In this document: positions 44,442-54,468 of the stretch, piece by piece
Numbering within the stretch: position 1 is the first letter of the stretch
Layout of the letters: each line of letters begins with the position of its first letter
Assembly: GCA_000611715.1 (NCBI GenBank)
Contig: AZYM01000190.1
Coordinates: forward strand, 310,001-374,000
Source of the DNA: Scolecobasidium constrictum UM 578
Lineage: Eukaryota; Ascomycota; Dothideomycetes; Venturiales; Sympoventuriaceae
Reading direction: 5' to 3'
Length of the DNA stretch: 64,000 nt
Made by a program: the position numbers and the translations under genes
The notes under the pieces: generated by a model
The model's input: the letters and a program-made list of their open reading frames with translations, nothing else
Database searches by the model: none
Told to the model about the DNA's origin: nothing

Positions 44442-44525
44442 ATGACACAGAGTATAAGACGAAGTGGTTGCCGGTTTTGATCATGAAGATAGTGTGCCAA
44501 AGTTTCCGACTCGGTGGATAGAAGG

Positions 44526-46338
44526 TCATTCCACAATGTCGCAGCACAAGTTCGTCACCTCGGGCCAGACCATTCTCTTGAGAGCATCCACTGTTCCTGA
44601 CCAACTAGTGATCTCATCTTCTCCCCTCCACCAGGCCATCGTTGTGGATACTGTTTGCTCCAGATCTTCAATCTTCTGCTGCCCATGTAGCTCGTATAGA
44701 GCAGCACGGTGTCTCCCAATTGCTGATCTTGCGGAACAGAGTTTCCAAATCCACAAGTCATGATTGTTCACATCGTCGTGGCCTATTGATGACTTCGCTG
44801 GAGCTCCGTCGTTCAAAATTACGAGAAGATGTGGTAGTAATGACCTCGCGGGTGGGCCCTCAGCCCGTTTGAGACCGAGTACCCCGTACAGGTAGCAGAA
44901 TCGAGCGGCTTGCAGACTTTTCCATGTGCAGTAAGGACTGTCTGGAGTTCCCGAGCGCATGCTGTCCTGCTGCACAGCAAACAAGGTTTGACTGTGCAGT
45001 TGGCCCGCAGTCAAGACAAGCACGGCAATATTTTCCGGCCCGTGCAGCTCACCAGAGGCAGGTTCCGCTAACAAATCGGTCAAGTATCTGAGCTCGTTGA
45101 GGATGGGCATCGCGCAGATTTGCTGAGATCCCTCGAGTTGCGGGCGACTGAAGTAATATGGTATGAGACGAATAGTCTCGAGGATGCTCTCATGTCTGGA
45201 GCCACTGATACTGAATGGAACCAGGGAGCCTATGTTTGAAGTCAGTGAGCTGATTAGTGAGGCCGGGGAGTTTGCACGAGGTGAACGGTCCCCCTTTCCC
45301 CGCGCGGTGAGGTATGTGTGCAGGCATTGCGAGCTGCGTCACGTTAGTCTGTTCAGCTAATCCTGAGAGCACTACGCAAACGTACAGCAAGTCGTATCTC
45401 TCAATCAAAACAGCGTTGTCCTCCTTTTCTGGATCGATAAAAGCTTCTTCGACTGGCTCTTGGGCTTCTGCCTTGACATTCAGGAGCATCATCAGACCAG
45501 TCATATGTGCTAGTGATGTTTCTTCATTTCCGAGATAGGCCTATGACAAGCGCTTGTGGTCAGCTTCTGTCCCAACGAGCTATTGCACCTGGGTACATAC
45601 TTCTGTCAAGCTGAGAGCACCAATCAGCTTCAGGCAATCCTGGAAGCGTATCTTGGGTTCGGACATCCATACATTCAAGTCCCGAATGCATTCGATCTTG
45701 TGATGCAAGAACGCAGCCTCCAGTTCGCGCAGTCCACCTGCACGACCGGCAAAGAATGCAGAAGAAACAAGCATCGAGCCACGAGCAAAGACCGGATCCG
45801 AGTTGCCCTCACAAAACCTTGAAGTTATCAGATATGTCGAATAATGGAAGTACGACGTGTACTTACGTCCGCTTCCATAGATCTGCCGGAATAAAGCCCC
45901 CAACTAGCGAGGTAGTCTCCATGACTGTCAAAATGTCAGGATACCTTCAGCAATCTGAGAGTTGTCACGAACAGATCCTCAGCAGATTGATCGACTGGAA
46001 TGGCATGCTGATGGGAAGTGCATCGAACGGATCAGGCTCCCCAGGAGACACCTGCTTCATGAGCTGCCATGGAGCCGCTACTCCAGGTAATTGAGATTTG
46101 GTGGCTGTGGTTTTGACCAAGGTTCCAATCTCTGGGTACTCGCAGATCAGCCCGCCACGAGTGCATTTGATGCTGCGTATGTTGTTAGTTCCACCATACA
46201 TACACCAGTCGCCAGGGCTTAATACCAGTTCGGCTGACCTTCGTCACACCGCACACGCCGCTTCCTGCATGTCAAACATCCTGTTCGAGACCGAGAATGC
46301 TTTTGTCGGACTCTACATTTCGGTTCCTGTCCCACCAT
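44526..46338 (-). CDS. Zn2Cys6 transcription factor, multi-exon
   Basis: Resolved exons are 46338-46226, 46172-45969, 45924-45867, 45807-45601 and from 45540 on. The introns are 53, 44, 59 and 60 bp. Exon 1-2 splicing rebuilds the zinc cluster GCLTCRKRRVRCDEGQPNC then IKCTRGGLICEYPE. Later blocks match one common fungal regulator family: SMPFQSINLL, FAGRAGGLRELEAAFLHHKIECIR, LTEAYLGNEE. The last exon has ILETIRLIPYYFSRPQ and NHDLWIWKL and ends at 44526. Between about 45400 and 45200 the frame must shift once more; candidate introns exist (for example GTGCAA to TATCAG) but none is decisive. The target genes are unknown. Confidence 0.75.
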
Positions 46339-47170
46339 GCCCGGAGTGAGTGGGGTATGTATGTCGATGACCAGGAGACTGCTTGATATGTATTGAGACT
46401 ACGATTCTGCGATACGATCGTGAGGCAGATTCACGTCAGCGAGTCCGAATGCCATATTTAGTCGTTGTCGGATCTTGACCGGGGCAGAAGTAAGATGATA
46501 CAGGGGCGTCATCTTTGACTAAGCTGCTTTGGATCTCCATCTGCTTGCCATGACTCGACGAGGCAGTCCATGAGGCTGTAACAAAGTCGAATTGGGCAAT
46601 ACGTCAAGCACGACATGTATTAACGAAGTGAGGCATAATAGCGTTTGAACCTGACTTCAATGTTCGATTGGCTGCTGCTCTGTAGCAGGACAGACCTGCT
46701 AAGCTGGAGGTCAACACTTGAGAGGCCCATGAGGTCGCGAGGAAAAGATCAGAGATGATCCATAACACCCGAGCAGAATCCAGCAGTGTATGAATTTGAG
46801 GCTTGTTCTCAAAAAAAAACCCGAGTCGTTGTATGCAGAAGTCGGAGCTGTCATTGAGAGGCTGAACGAGGCTAGAATCGAAGGCCTGGGGAGCGGCCGG
46901 TGTCGGCGGAAGCCCGGAGCACGTGAGCCTCAACACTTCTGGCTTTGGCGGCGTCAATAACAACTCAAATTCTTTCAATGTTTCTAAAGGAACAGCATAT
47001 AGATTGAACAATATCTCACCGAGACCCCAGGCTGACTGGAGTGCTCAGAGGGTGCAAATCGAGATGCCGCGACATTGTGATTGACGAAATAGTACATATA
47101 ACCAAAATTGCGAAATCGTCGATAATCCTTGATGCTCCGGCACAGCTACTGATCGATTAAATCGATTCAA
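46339..47170. other. Intergenic region upstream of the tRNA gene
   Basis: About 830 bp. A minus-strand frame at 46604-47011 (135 codons) is Ser/Leu-rich without family features and is probably chance. No other RNA gene was seen. Confidence 0.4.
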
Positions 47171-47322
47171 TCACCAGTGGCGCAGTGGTAGCGCGTCGTT
47201 CTTATACTCGTCCTAGCACTAGTATGATCTAGACATGCGAATGTCGTGGGTTCGACCGTGCGTACATCATTCCCTTGAGCGTCTGGATATCGTTCTGACT
47301 GTGGTTCAGCCCACCTGGTGAA
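47171..47322 (+). tRNA. tRNA-Ile(UAU) with two insertions
   Basis: Acceptor strand 47171-47177 pairs 7/7 with 47315-47321; the discriminator is A47322. D stem GCGC/GCGC encloses AGTGGTA. The A box TGGCGCAGTGG is perfect. Anticodon stem TCGTT (47196-47200), loop CTTATA then A, anticodon TAT at 47203-47205. A canonical intron follows position 37 (47207-47234, 28 nt). The 3' stem TGCGA at 47236-47240 pairs except for U31/U39. T stem GTGGG (47246-47250) pairs 5/5 with CCCAC (47310-47314) only if 47258-47309 is removed; the T loop is then TTCGACC. The mature length would be 72 nt. Perfect outer stems argue against a decayed copy. Confidence 0.75.
47258..47309 (+). other. 52-nt GT...AG insertion at the T-loop/T-stem border of the tRNA gene
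   Basis: The insertion begins GTGCGT and ends TTCAG, with CTGAC 12 nt before the acceptor, and has the length of a typical spliceosomal intron in this window. It lies between tRNA positions 60 and 61. Flanking sequences GTGGGTTCGACC (47246-47257) and GTGGTTCAGCCC (47301-47312) resemble each other, like an imperfect target duplication. A two-base shift of the boundaries would also leave a 7-nt T loop. Confidence 0.6.
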
Positions 47323-47348
47323 GCGAGGAGTTAAATTCTCTTACCACC

Positions 47349-47353
47349 TTTTT
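47349..47353 (+). terminator. Pol III T-run after the tRNA gene
   Basis: TTTTT at 47349-47353, with a second run at 47358-47362, starting 27 nt after the tRNA end. This fits RNA polymerase III termination and implies that the transcript spans the T-loop insertion. Confidence 0.6.
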
Positions 47354-47658
47354 ATTGTTTTTCGACTGTGCGGTGACCTCGTCCTGAGTTCAGACCATCT
47401 TCTTAGTTTAGAGGCCAGCTGCTGGGACAGAACGGCGTCTTCAGCTTTGTATCGCTTGTATGCTTTTTGCACCCAATATTCCTCAAGTAGCCATTCGCGC
47501 TGAGTAGGAAACTCGGTCCTGACTGTACATACAACCATCTTTGGAACGAGCCTCTGGATCGGGAAGTAGATTCATTCCAACATGAAGCCCTGTGGCAGAG
47601 AAGGAAAACTTGCATTAAATGGTCCATTTTGACTCTTCCTTTATTTGCTCATCAACAC

Positions 47659-48934
47659 TTAGATCTTCAAAAGAAGCTTCCCGCTGGTCTTCCTGCCTTC
47701 GAGGTCTTGATGTGCCCTCGCGACCTCCTTCAGAGGATACACCTCGTGGATTTTGACCTCTAGACCGTCCTTCAGCACGAATTGCTCGAGTAGCTCCTTG
47801 GTGTATGTCGCAAACTCTTCTCTCGTGACCAGGTATGCAAAGAGCATCGGCCTGAGGAGCTTCAAGTTCTTCGGTGACAAGCGTCTGCGTCACGTTAGTT
47901 GCGAGTTCACAGAATCGGGGGAAGCAATACTCACGCTACAGTAAAGGGCGGCACCGGCCCACTCGCATTACCGAACGTGATCATCGTGCCCCTCCTCGCC
48001 AAAACCTCAAGACTGCCATCAAAAGTCGCCTTGCCCACACCATCAAATACAGCTGCGACACCTTCACCGCCAGTCAGCTCCTTCACCTTCGCAACCCAAT
48101 CCTCAGTCGTGTAATCAATAATAGCTTCCGGCTTGTACTTCTCCACCTGCGCCCTCTTACTCCCACTACACGTCGTAATAACCTTCGCCCCGACCGCCTT
48201 TAGCATCTGCACCAGCAGCAACCCCACCCCCCCAGCCGCCGCCTGCACCAAAATCCAATCCCCCTTCTTCACAGGATACGACTCCCGTATCATCGTCAGC
48301 GCCGTCAGTCCCTGCAGCAAAGCCGCGGCCGCGACTTCAGAGCTCACGCCCTCGGGAATCTTGTATGCGGATTGTGCGCGCGCGGGCGTGTACTGCGCGT
48401 AGCTGAGCTGGTTCATGTAGACGACTTTGTCGCCGATGGCGAAGCCGTGGGTTTCGCCCGAGCCGACGGCGACGACTGTGCCTGAGGCTTCGCGGCCGAG
48501 GATGTAGGGGTATTTGTGCGGTGCTGGGACGGGGTAGAGACCTGAGCGGAAGTAGCTGCATCGTCATGTCAGTCTCGTGGATCTCTAGCAATTGGCAGAA
48601 CGAGTGAAAGAAGCAACATGGATTGCACGCACGTATCAATATAATTAATCCCCGTAAATTCATTCTTAACCAGAATCTCGCCCTCGCCAGGTGAGGGCAC
48701 AGGAATATCCTCCTTGTACTCCAGCACCTCCGTCCCGCCCGTCGCATTAATCACCACTCCATACATCTGCTTCGGAATCTCCTGGCTCGCCATACCGCGA
48801 AATTGAACGTGTCCTCCCTGTCGTGGAGCTAGCTGCGCTTTCAATGCAGAAAGACGTTGTGTCGCGGGCGCAATCTTGGTTTGCTTCGTGGTCGCGGACG
48901 TCAGGATGCGGCGTGAAGCTATGCGCAGGGACAT
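47659..48934 (-). CDS. NADPH:quinone oxidoreductase (zeta-crystallin type)
   Basis: Exons are 48934-48633, 48555-47935 and 47884-47659, with introns of 77 and 50 bp, giving 382 residues. The first 47 residues are basic and Ser/Thr/Ala-rich with few acids (SLRIASRRILTSATTKQTK), a likely mitochondrial presequence. MASQEIPKQMYGVVI would be an internal cytosolic start. Then GroES-like NYIDTYFRSGLYP, ILGREASGTVV, and the nucleotide site AAAGGVGLLLVQMLK. TVARLSPKNLKLLRP and a C-terminal SGKLLLKI complete it. This is the Zta1/QOR family, which reduces quinones and enones and protects against oxidative stress. There are no zinc ligands, as expected. Confidence 0.92.
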
Positions 48935-49153
48935 GAATCGGATGCTTTACAATTCGGAAGGAGAGTGAAGGGTGTATTCGCGCGCGTGCAATTACAAATG
49001 CTTTGTCGATATCGGTGGTTGCAACTGGTGGAGAGCTGTCGTCATTCCGTGACGGAATGTGGTTCCGCGCTCGGAGCTCCGTTTGACCTGCAGGTACACT
49101 TTCCGGCCAGGGCAAGTGCAAGCGCTTCTTCGTCAGCATCCGCAAGAAGTATC

Positions 49154-49942
49154 TCACGAGCTCGTTGAGGAAGATGAAAATCGCTTACGAGCCTTGCGAA
49201 ACGCATGGGCTTCTTCAATGTCGTCGTCGTAGTCCCACTCTTCTCCGCCAAGTGCTGGTGGCTCTTTATTCTCTCGAGGCAGGTCGCTGGTGTGGATGGT
49301 CTCGTACTCGTTCAAGGGAATGGGTTCCTCTGATGAAGCCTCTGATTCTGTATCTTGGCCCTCTTGATCGCCAGCCGCAAGAGCGCTTCGACTAGGTACT
49401 TGAGGTGCCCGTCTCGTTGCAGTGTCTCTGAGAAGCCTCTGCGCATTTAGCGCAGCAAGCCAGTTCACACCAGGAGACATCGCTCGATTCCACAACACAG
49501 TCGCAAACCCGCGCATGGTGTTCACCGTTGACCCGACGACCCCAGTCACACCTTCCGCAGCATATCGCTCAGACACCGATTCGGCAGTCGCGACTGCCGC
49601 GCCTGTCAACGAACGAGCACCCGTAAAAATGGTCCATGGCGCAGACCGAATGAGCTGCTCGATTCGTTGCCTCTTGTTCATTGGTATAGTTGTCAGAGAA
49701 TTGAGATATCGTTCTCTGTCGAGATCGTGCGATAGGTCAACGGGGCCGTGATCCACTAACACGGCATCTTCGGGCTGCCAATCATCTTCGGCATCATCAT
49801 TGAAGTTGATATCTTCAAAACGCGCGGGTCCTGAGTTGGCAGTCTCGTTATTGGTCGTTGACTTCGAGTCTAACACGAGCGCCGACATCACGTCTGCGAT
49901 GCAACGTTCTGGAGTGTAATATCGTCCGTGATGTCGACTCAT
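49154..49942 (-). CDS. Uncharacterised protein
   Basis: One frame of 262 residues from ATG 49942. The N-terminal third is acidic (FNDDAEDDWQPEDAV). A helix with NKRQRIEQLIRSAPWTIFTGARSL follows, then an Ala/Gly/Val-rich stretch (about residues 108-150) that could be membrane-associated. The C-terminal third is acidic and Ser-rich. I do not recognise the family. An intron near the C-terminus (GTAAGC at about 49190) is possible, which would change the last residues. Confidence 0.6.
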   Translation of the reverse strand: MSRHHGRYYTPERCIADVMSALVLDSKSTTNNETANSGPARFEDINFNDDAEDDWQPEDAVLVDHGPVDLSHDLDRERYLNSLTTIPMNKRQRIEQLIRSAPWTIFTGARSLTGAAVATAESVSERYAAEGVTGVVGSTVNTMRGFATVLWNRAMSPGVNWLAALNAQRLLRDTATRRAPQVPSRSALAAGDQEGQDTESEASSEEPIPLNEYETIHTSDLPRENKEPPALGGEEWDYDDDIEEAHAFRKARKRFSSSSTSS

Positions 49943-50405
49943 AAAACGACTTCATGCACTGAACCTTTGCGTGAAGTCGTGTTCGATGCTCTTGTCGCAG
50001 ATTTGAAGGACGGTCAAAGAATTCCCGAGTGATACTGTCTCAGCTGTGGGTCGCAGGTTGCTTGAGTTTAACTGCATGCGTGAAAAGGTCTGACGCTGCA
50101 CGCTTGTTTGCGTAGGGCCTGTATCTGAGGTATGAGTACAATTCGTGTTTGAAGGAGGACGCGCTGTTCGCGTAGTGGGTATCTCATAGTACTTACATGT
50201 TGTGACGCAGCACTCTGCTTGAAGTCAGAAGTCGAACGTGTTCAAGTTGAAAATTTCACTTTTCAAACCAGATTGACTTCCCGTCGCTACCGTGACTTTT
50301 TAAGTTCACGACGTGACCCACTGTGGAGTCTCATCGCCCAACCACGAGACCCATCAAAATCGATCAGGACTTCTATCGACCATGAATTTGGCTTAATAGA
50401 GCATC
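49943..50405. other. Intergenic spacer
   Basis: About 460 bp, promoter of the unknown gene and 3' flank of CLP1. Nothing recognised. Confidence 0.4.
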
Positions 50406-51833
50406 TCAGCTCACGAGACTGACGACACTCTCCGGCCAACTTCCCCAGATCATCGCATTCCTCGGCGCCGCTCCGCCAACCGGACTCAGCAATTTGACTT
50501 TTCTCTTCGCTTCGTCCACTTCAGCTACGTATACATATCCCATCACGGCCGAATCCTTGATTTGATCTAGCGATGCATTCGGCGAAGCGAAAGTGACCGC
50601 AAGTAGCGAGTTCTGCATCATGTTCGTTGGAGTTACTTTCTCCAGGCTTGGGCCTGACCCGCCAGACCCGCTGGGCATGGCGATCGTAGCAGAGGGTTCG
50701 TAGAAGTCGTCATCGTCATCGTCGTTGGGTGCAGGTGCTGCTGCTGCGCCATTGCTCGCGGACGTGATGATGCGATAGATGGAGAGATGCGTGAAGTCTG
50801 CGAGCATGCTGTGTGGAGCCAGGTTTATGTTGCCATAGCCAAAGAAGTACTCTCTGATCTGTGTCTGCCGCATCTGCTGCATGTAGCTCTCGTCGCGATC
50901 AACACAGCCGCCTGACTTGTCCAGCCGCACAACCGTGGTCGTTGCTTCATTGACTTTCTTCCTGAGATCGCTGTGCAGGCGCTCTGAGCCCAGGACCAGC
51001 ACCACATTGACATCGAATTCTGATATGACATGTTGAATGAGGTCGTAGCTGCCGCCTTTTGCAATGCTCCCGGGTGTGTCAATCAAGACACCTCCCTGCT
51101 TTACGGCTTCGTCGTCTTCTGCTCTCGCTTTCACTGCCAGTCCCAGTCTCGTCACCAGACTCTTCCATAGCCTTGGATTCTCTTCCGCTGTCGCGCATCC
51201 AAAGTGATAAACCAATGGCATCTTGACAGGCATACTCGTTGGGCCGCTGATTGGACTGCTGCCCCAGCCCTCCTCCACATCGAGCATACTGCCCATCGTT
51301 GCGACCGTCAAGCTACCAGGCACACTCAGCATACCCTGTCTTGGATCCAAATTGACACCGATAGACTGTCGCCCACTCTTCACCGCATAAGCCGTCAGCA
51401 TCTTGACCAAACTCGTCTTCCCACTATTCTCTTGCCCTACGACCAGCACGCGTGGTCCCCGTCCTTCATGTCTCAGATTCTCAAGCGCAAAGTGCACATT
51501 CGCGTATTGCACCATTGGCGTCTCTTCCGCCACATATTCGGCCTCCACCTCGCCCGTGATCTCGAGACTGCATCCCTGCCATGTGTAGATCGCAGCTTTT
51601 GTGCCGCGGAATGAGTATGCGATCTGTGGCGCGAGTTCTGTGCCGAAGAGTTCTGCGGTGCCGGTGAGGACTTTGATAGTGATTGCGGGGTTGGCGAAGG
51701 AGGCCTCGAATCGGTATTCGGTGTTTGGTACGAGCGTTTGCGTGTGTAAGGCGGGCGCGGCGGGTGTCAGATCGCTGAGTAGTGGGTTGGAGTTGAGGTT
51801 GAGGCCTGGGATTGAGAGGCCGGGAATGGACAT
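50406..51833 (-). CDS. CLP1: Polyribonucleotide 5'-hydroxyl-kinase / cleavage-polyadenylation factor CLP1
   Basis: One exon, 475 residues. The N-terminal beta domain includes NTEYRFEASF and GTAELFGTELA. The Walker A loop is GQENSGKT at residues 133-140, followed by GVNLDPRQGMLSVPGS. IDTPGSIAKGG is the Walker B/switch region and VVLVLGSERLHSDL follows. The C-terminal domain has QIREYFFGYG and NSLLAVTF, with an acidic Asp-run insert in fungal fashion. Clp1 belongs to cleavage factor IA for mRNA 3' ends; fungal forms bind ATP but are usually inactive as kinases. Human CLP1 also acts in tRNA splicing. Confidence 0.95.
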   Translation of the reverse strand: MSIPGLSIPGLNLNSNPLLSDLTPAAPALHTQTLVPNTEYRFEASFANPAITIKVLTGTAELFGTELAPQIAYSFRGTKAAIYTWQGCSLEITGEVEAEYVAEETPMVQYANVHFALENLRHEGRGPRVLVVGQENSGKTSLVKMLTAYAVKSGRQSIGVNLDPRQGMLSVPGSLTVATMGSMLDVEEGWGSSPISGPTSMPVKMPLVYHFGCATAEENPRLWKSLVTRLGLAVKARAEDDEAVKQGGVLIDTPGSIAKGGSYDLIQHVISEFDVNVVLVLGSERLHSDLRKKVNEATTTVVRLDKSGGCVDRDESYMQQMRQTQIREYFFGYGNINLAPHSMLADFTHLSIYRIITSASNGAAAAPAPNDDDDDDFYEPSATIAMPSGSGGSGPSLEKVTPTNMMQNSLLAVTFASPNASLDQIKDSAVMGYVYVAEVDEAKRKVKLLSPVGGAAPRNAMIWGSWPESVVSLVS

Positions 51834-52540
51834 TGTAAGAGAAGTAGGGGATGCGATCGCGATTTCAGCAATCGCGGTGTACTAGGTGTATTGCGAAAGT
51901 GATCTGCACATGTTTTGCTCTCAATTGAGGTAATTTGACGATGGTTGCGCAACGTGCAGCGGTACTAAGCTGCATGAGGACGAATCGGGCTAGTGTGATG
52001 AGGCTGCAGCCTTGTAGTCGAGGTTGTGCTCTCGCAGTCTCATTGCCGCAAGACCCAGGATAGCTTTTATTGCAAGGAGAGGCTCAAGTTGAAGATCATT
52101 AAATATATCGTTACAGTGTGGCAAGGTTGACCACAATTCGCACAAAGATCATTGGCGTGGAGACAGCCGTTATTACTGCCAGGCAATCTGCATAAATACG
52201 TGAACGATGCTCTTTGATGGATGCTGTCGATAACGTCCTATGACGCTGTGAATCGTCGATATTGTCATTCCCTGATTTTGTGAATGGATCGTGATGCTGT
52301 AGAATTATATAAGCAGATCAAGAACCGATCTATCATTCAGCCATGCTCAAGTAATTCGTAACGCCAGAAAGAGCCTCAAAATGATAGCCAAGTAGACCTT
52401 TGTCCGATGCCTTGAAAAGTTATTACTGTTTCTCGATGACTAATGCCACGGAGCCTGTTGTGGGCCATTGCGATTGCCATTGTGAACAACTCATGGACGG
52501 TATCATATTCATGCACTCATTTGCATGGAGCACCCCATCA
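51834..52540. other. Intergenic region
   Basis: About 700 bp between two minus-strand genes. AT-richer than its surroundings from about 52080 on, with short frames only. No gene or RNA recognised. Confidence 0.4.
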
Positions 52541-53947
52541 TCACCAAGCATTCCGCACAACATGTTCGGCAGGTGCTGTATTCCACAGCGTCTTCATATT
52601 GCCTAGACACCCCTCACAGTATTCGACATCGCACCGCCAGGGTTTCCCATCCCGATTCCAATGCGGATCAAAGTCCATTTCCTTCCACATTCTTCGAATG
52701 ACTGGATTGTCAGAATGAGCACATGATGAGCAGAGATCATATTCATGTTGATACTCGTGATGCACAGATGCACTCGGTTCCACACCCATCAGGATCCCGA
52801 GCTCGAACAATGTATGCACATCCATTCCAGTAGGAGGTTGTTCCATTGACTCTATTGCTTGCCAGAATACTTCCGCAGGAGATCTCGCGTAGTCGACCTT
52901 CAGCTCAGAACTTGTCAAGCCGAGAAGTCCGTAGACTTTATCTCGCACATCACGGCATTCCAAATAAGTGAGCAAGCTCGACACGGACTTCAAGGGCATT
53001 CGTACCTCTCCCTCGCTCTCCTCCCGCCGCCTACGGAAGTAGAAGTGATTACTTGCGTCGCCGGGTATATAAATGTCCAGTCCGAGACTCATGCTGGTGC
53101 GTGCAAAGTCTTCCTCGAATCGGGACAAGTCCGCCCATGTGATGGCGCGCTCATCACAGGCAATCAGGAGTTCCTCGCCCAGAATGAATTCTTGCGCGAT
53201 CCACAGCCGATGCCAGTACTCGCAAGCAAAGATGTGTTCCAGGCCAAGTTTCGTACGGTAGCGCCGTGCTTCCTGAGATTCCTGCGCGGATATGCCCACT
53301 TGCCCAACGAAGTTCGACCTCTGATCAACAAATTCCATCCGCGCACCGATATAATCCATGGCATCATGTGAAATGGGCAGACCTGACCCTAGCCACGCGA
53401 TGACCCGATTTGCCTGTCGGTAGATCGCGCCCATGAACTGCACTTGATGAATTCTTTCAACCACTGACTCTTGATCGATACATAATTAATCAATCCAGAG
53501 GAATTCCGGGAGGCACGTTATCTTTGGATCCGTGCCCCGAATGTGCAGCTTCCTGTTCGACAGAACGCAGAGGAAGCTGGCCAGATTAAGTCGTATCAGC
53601 ATTATTTTTCCATTTACTGGGAGCCCAACCGATGGCGCATCGGTTCCACAAATATATGAGACAGCTTCGTATGCGGGGCATCGCGCTCGATCGTACACTT
53701 GGATGCTGCACGTCAGCTCATAGTCTCGTGTCCAATCCTCGACTCTGACCAATCTGATCTGTTCACGCTCGGGATTCAGAGGCTTATGCACGAAAGATTC
53801 GTCAGGTCTGATCTGCCTGATCTTTGTTGAAGTCGAAGGCTTGAATCGATACGGTACGATGGCTGGCGGCGATCCTAATCGAGTTTCCTCGCTTGATCCA
53901 CCTCGTTTCCAGAACAAGAGTGATTTGCACTTTGTCTTGGAGGTCAT
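52541..53947 (-). pseudogene. HET-domain gene broken by one stop codon
   Basis: From ATG 53947 the frame encodes about 153 residues up to FLWID, then TAA at 53488-53486, then continues in the same frame with LCIDQESVVERIHQVQFMGAIYRQANRVIAWLG for about 310 more residues to 52541. The stop sits exactly inside the HET signature WID-x-CIDQ. The rest is intact: EYWHRLWIAQEF and DVRDKVYGLLGLTS. No indel is needed. Many HET proteins have Gln at this place, so a CAA to TAA change would explain it. No intron fits the spot. It could also be an allele that is null in this strain only. Confidence 0.8.
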
Positions 53948-54468
53948 TTCGTGTTTATCTTGCGCAGAGGAAAGGCCATGAACTGGAGTTCGAGGTTATC
54001 TATGCATATGGTGGGGCTGTGCTCTTATTCAGCCACCATACTCTGGCAGCTGCAATTTCTGCCCTGATGCAAGGTAGCGTTGTCGAGATCAAACTGGGAG
54101 ACGTGTGATTCATAGCTGCTGTATGTCTTGAATATCAAGAAGCCGGTGAACATGCATAGATGCATCACTTGAGGAGTTCGGCAGGAACAGCGTTCGCATG
54201 TTCCTGAAGTGAGGATCCCCTCATGAATAAGCAAGCATGAGATTGAAGGAAGGAAAGCACTCGAGATGCGTGCATGTGGGATGGATCGTGGAGAGAAAGT
54301 GATCGCGTTCTTGATATGGCAGGCCACGTGAGCTTAGATCGGAGTTCTGGCCGTGCCGCTAGTTCGCATCTCGGGCATCGAACTCCACTGGCTTATCTTG
54401 CGTGCCGGTATGCAACAGATGGCAGATGGCTTACATGCATTGACATATGCTCTGATCGCGGAGTGAAC
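53948..54468. other. Intergenic spacer
   Basis: About 520 bp between the divergent HET pseudogene and bZIP gene. The frame of the bZIP gene is open upstream of its ATG but lacks features. Confidence 0.4.

Noticed and set aside
46604..47011. Minus-strand 135-codon frame
   Set aside because: No family pattern, no splice partner, and it includes a poly-A-like run (Phe repeat); likely chance.
47301..47314. Alternative tRNA T arm made from GTGGTTCAGCCCAC
   Set aside because: It would give a 4-bp stem with a wrong loop and lacks the TTCGA core. The first copy gives a perfect 5-bp stem and 7-nt loop.
49154..51833. A functional link between CLP1 (tRNA splicing in animals) and the odd tRNA nearby
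   Set aside because: Gene proximity alone is no evidence; fungal Clp1 acts mainly in mRNA 3'-end processing.
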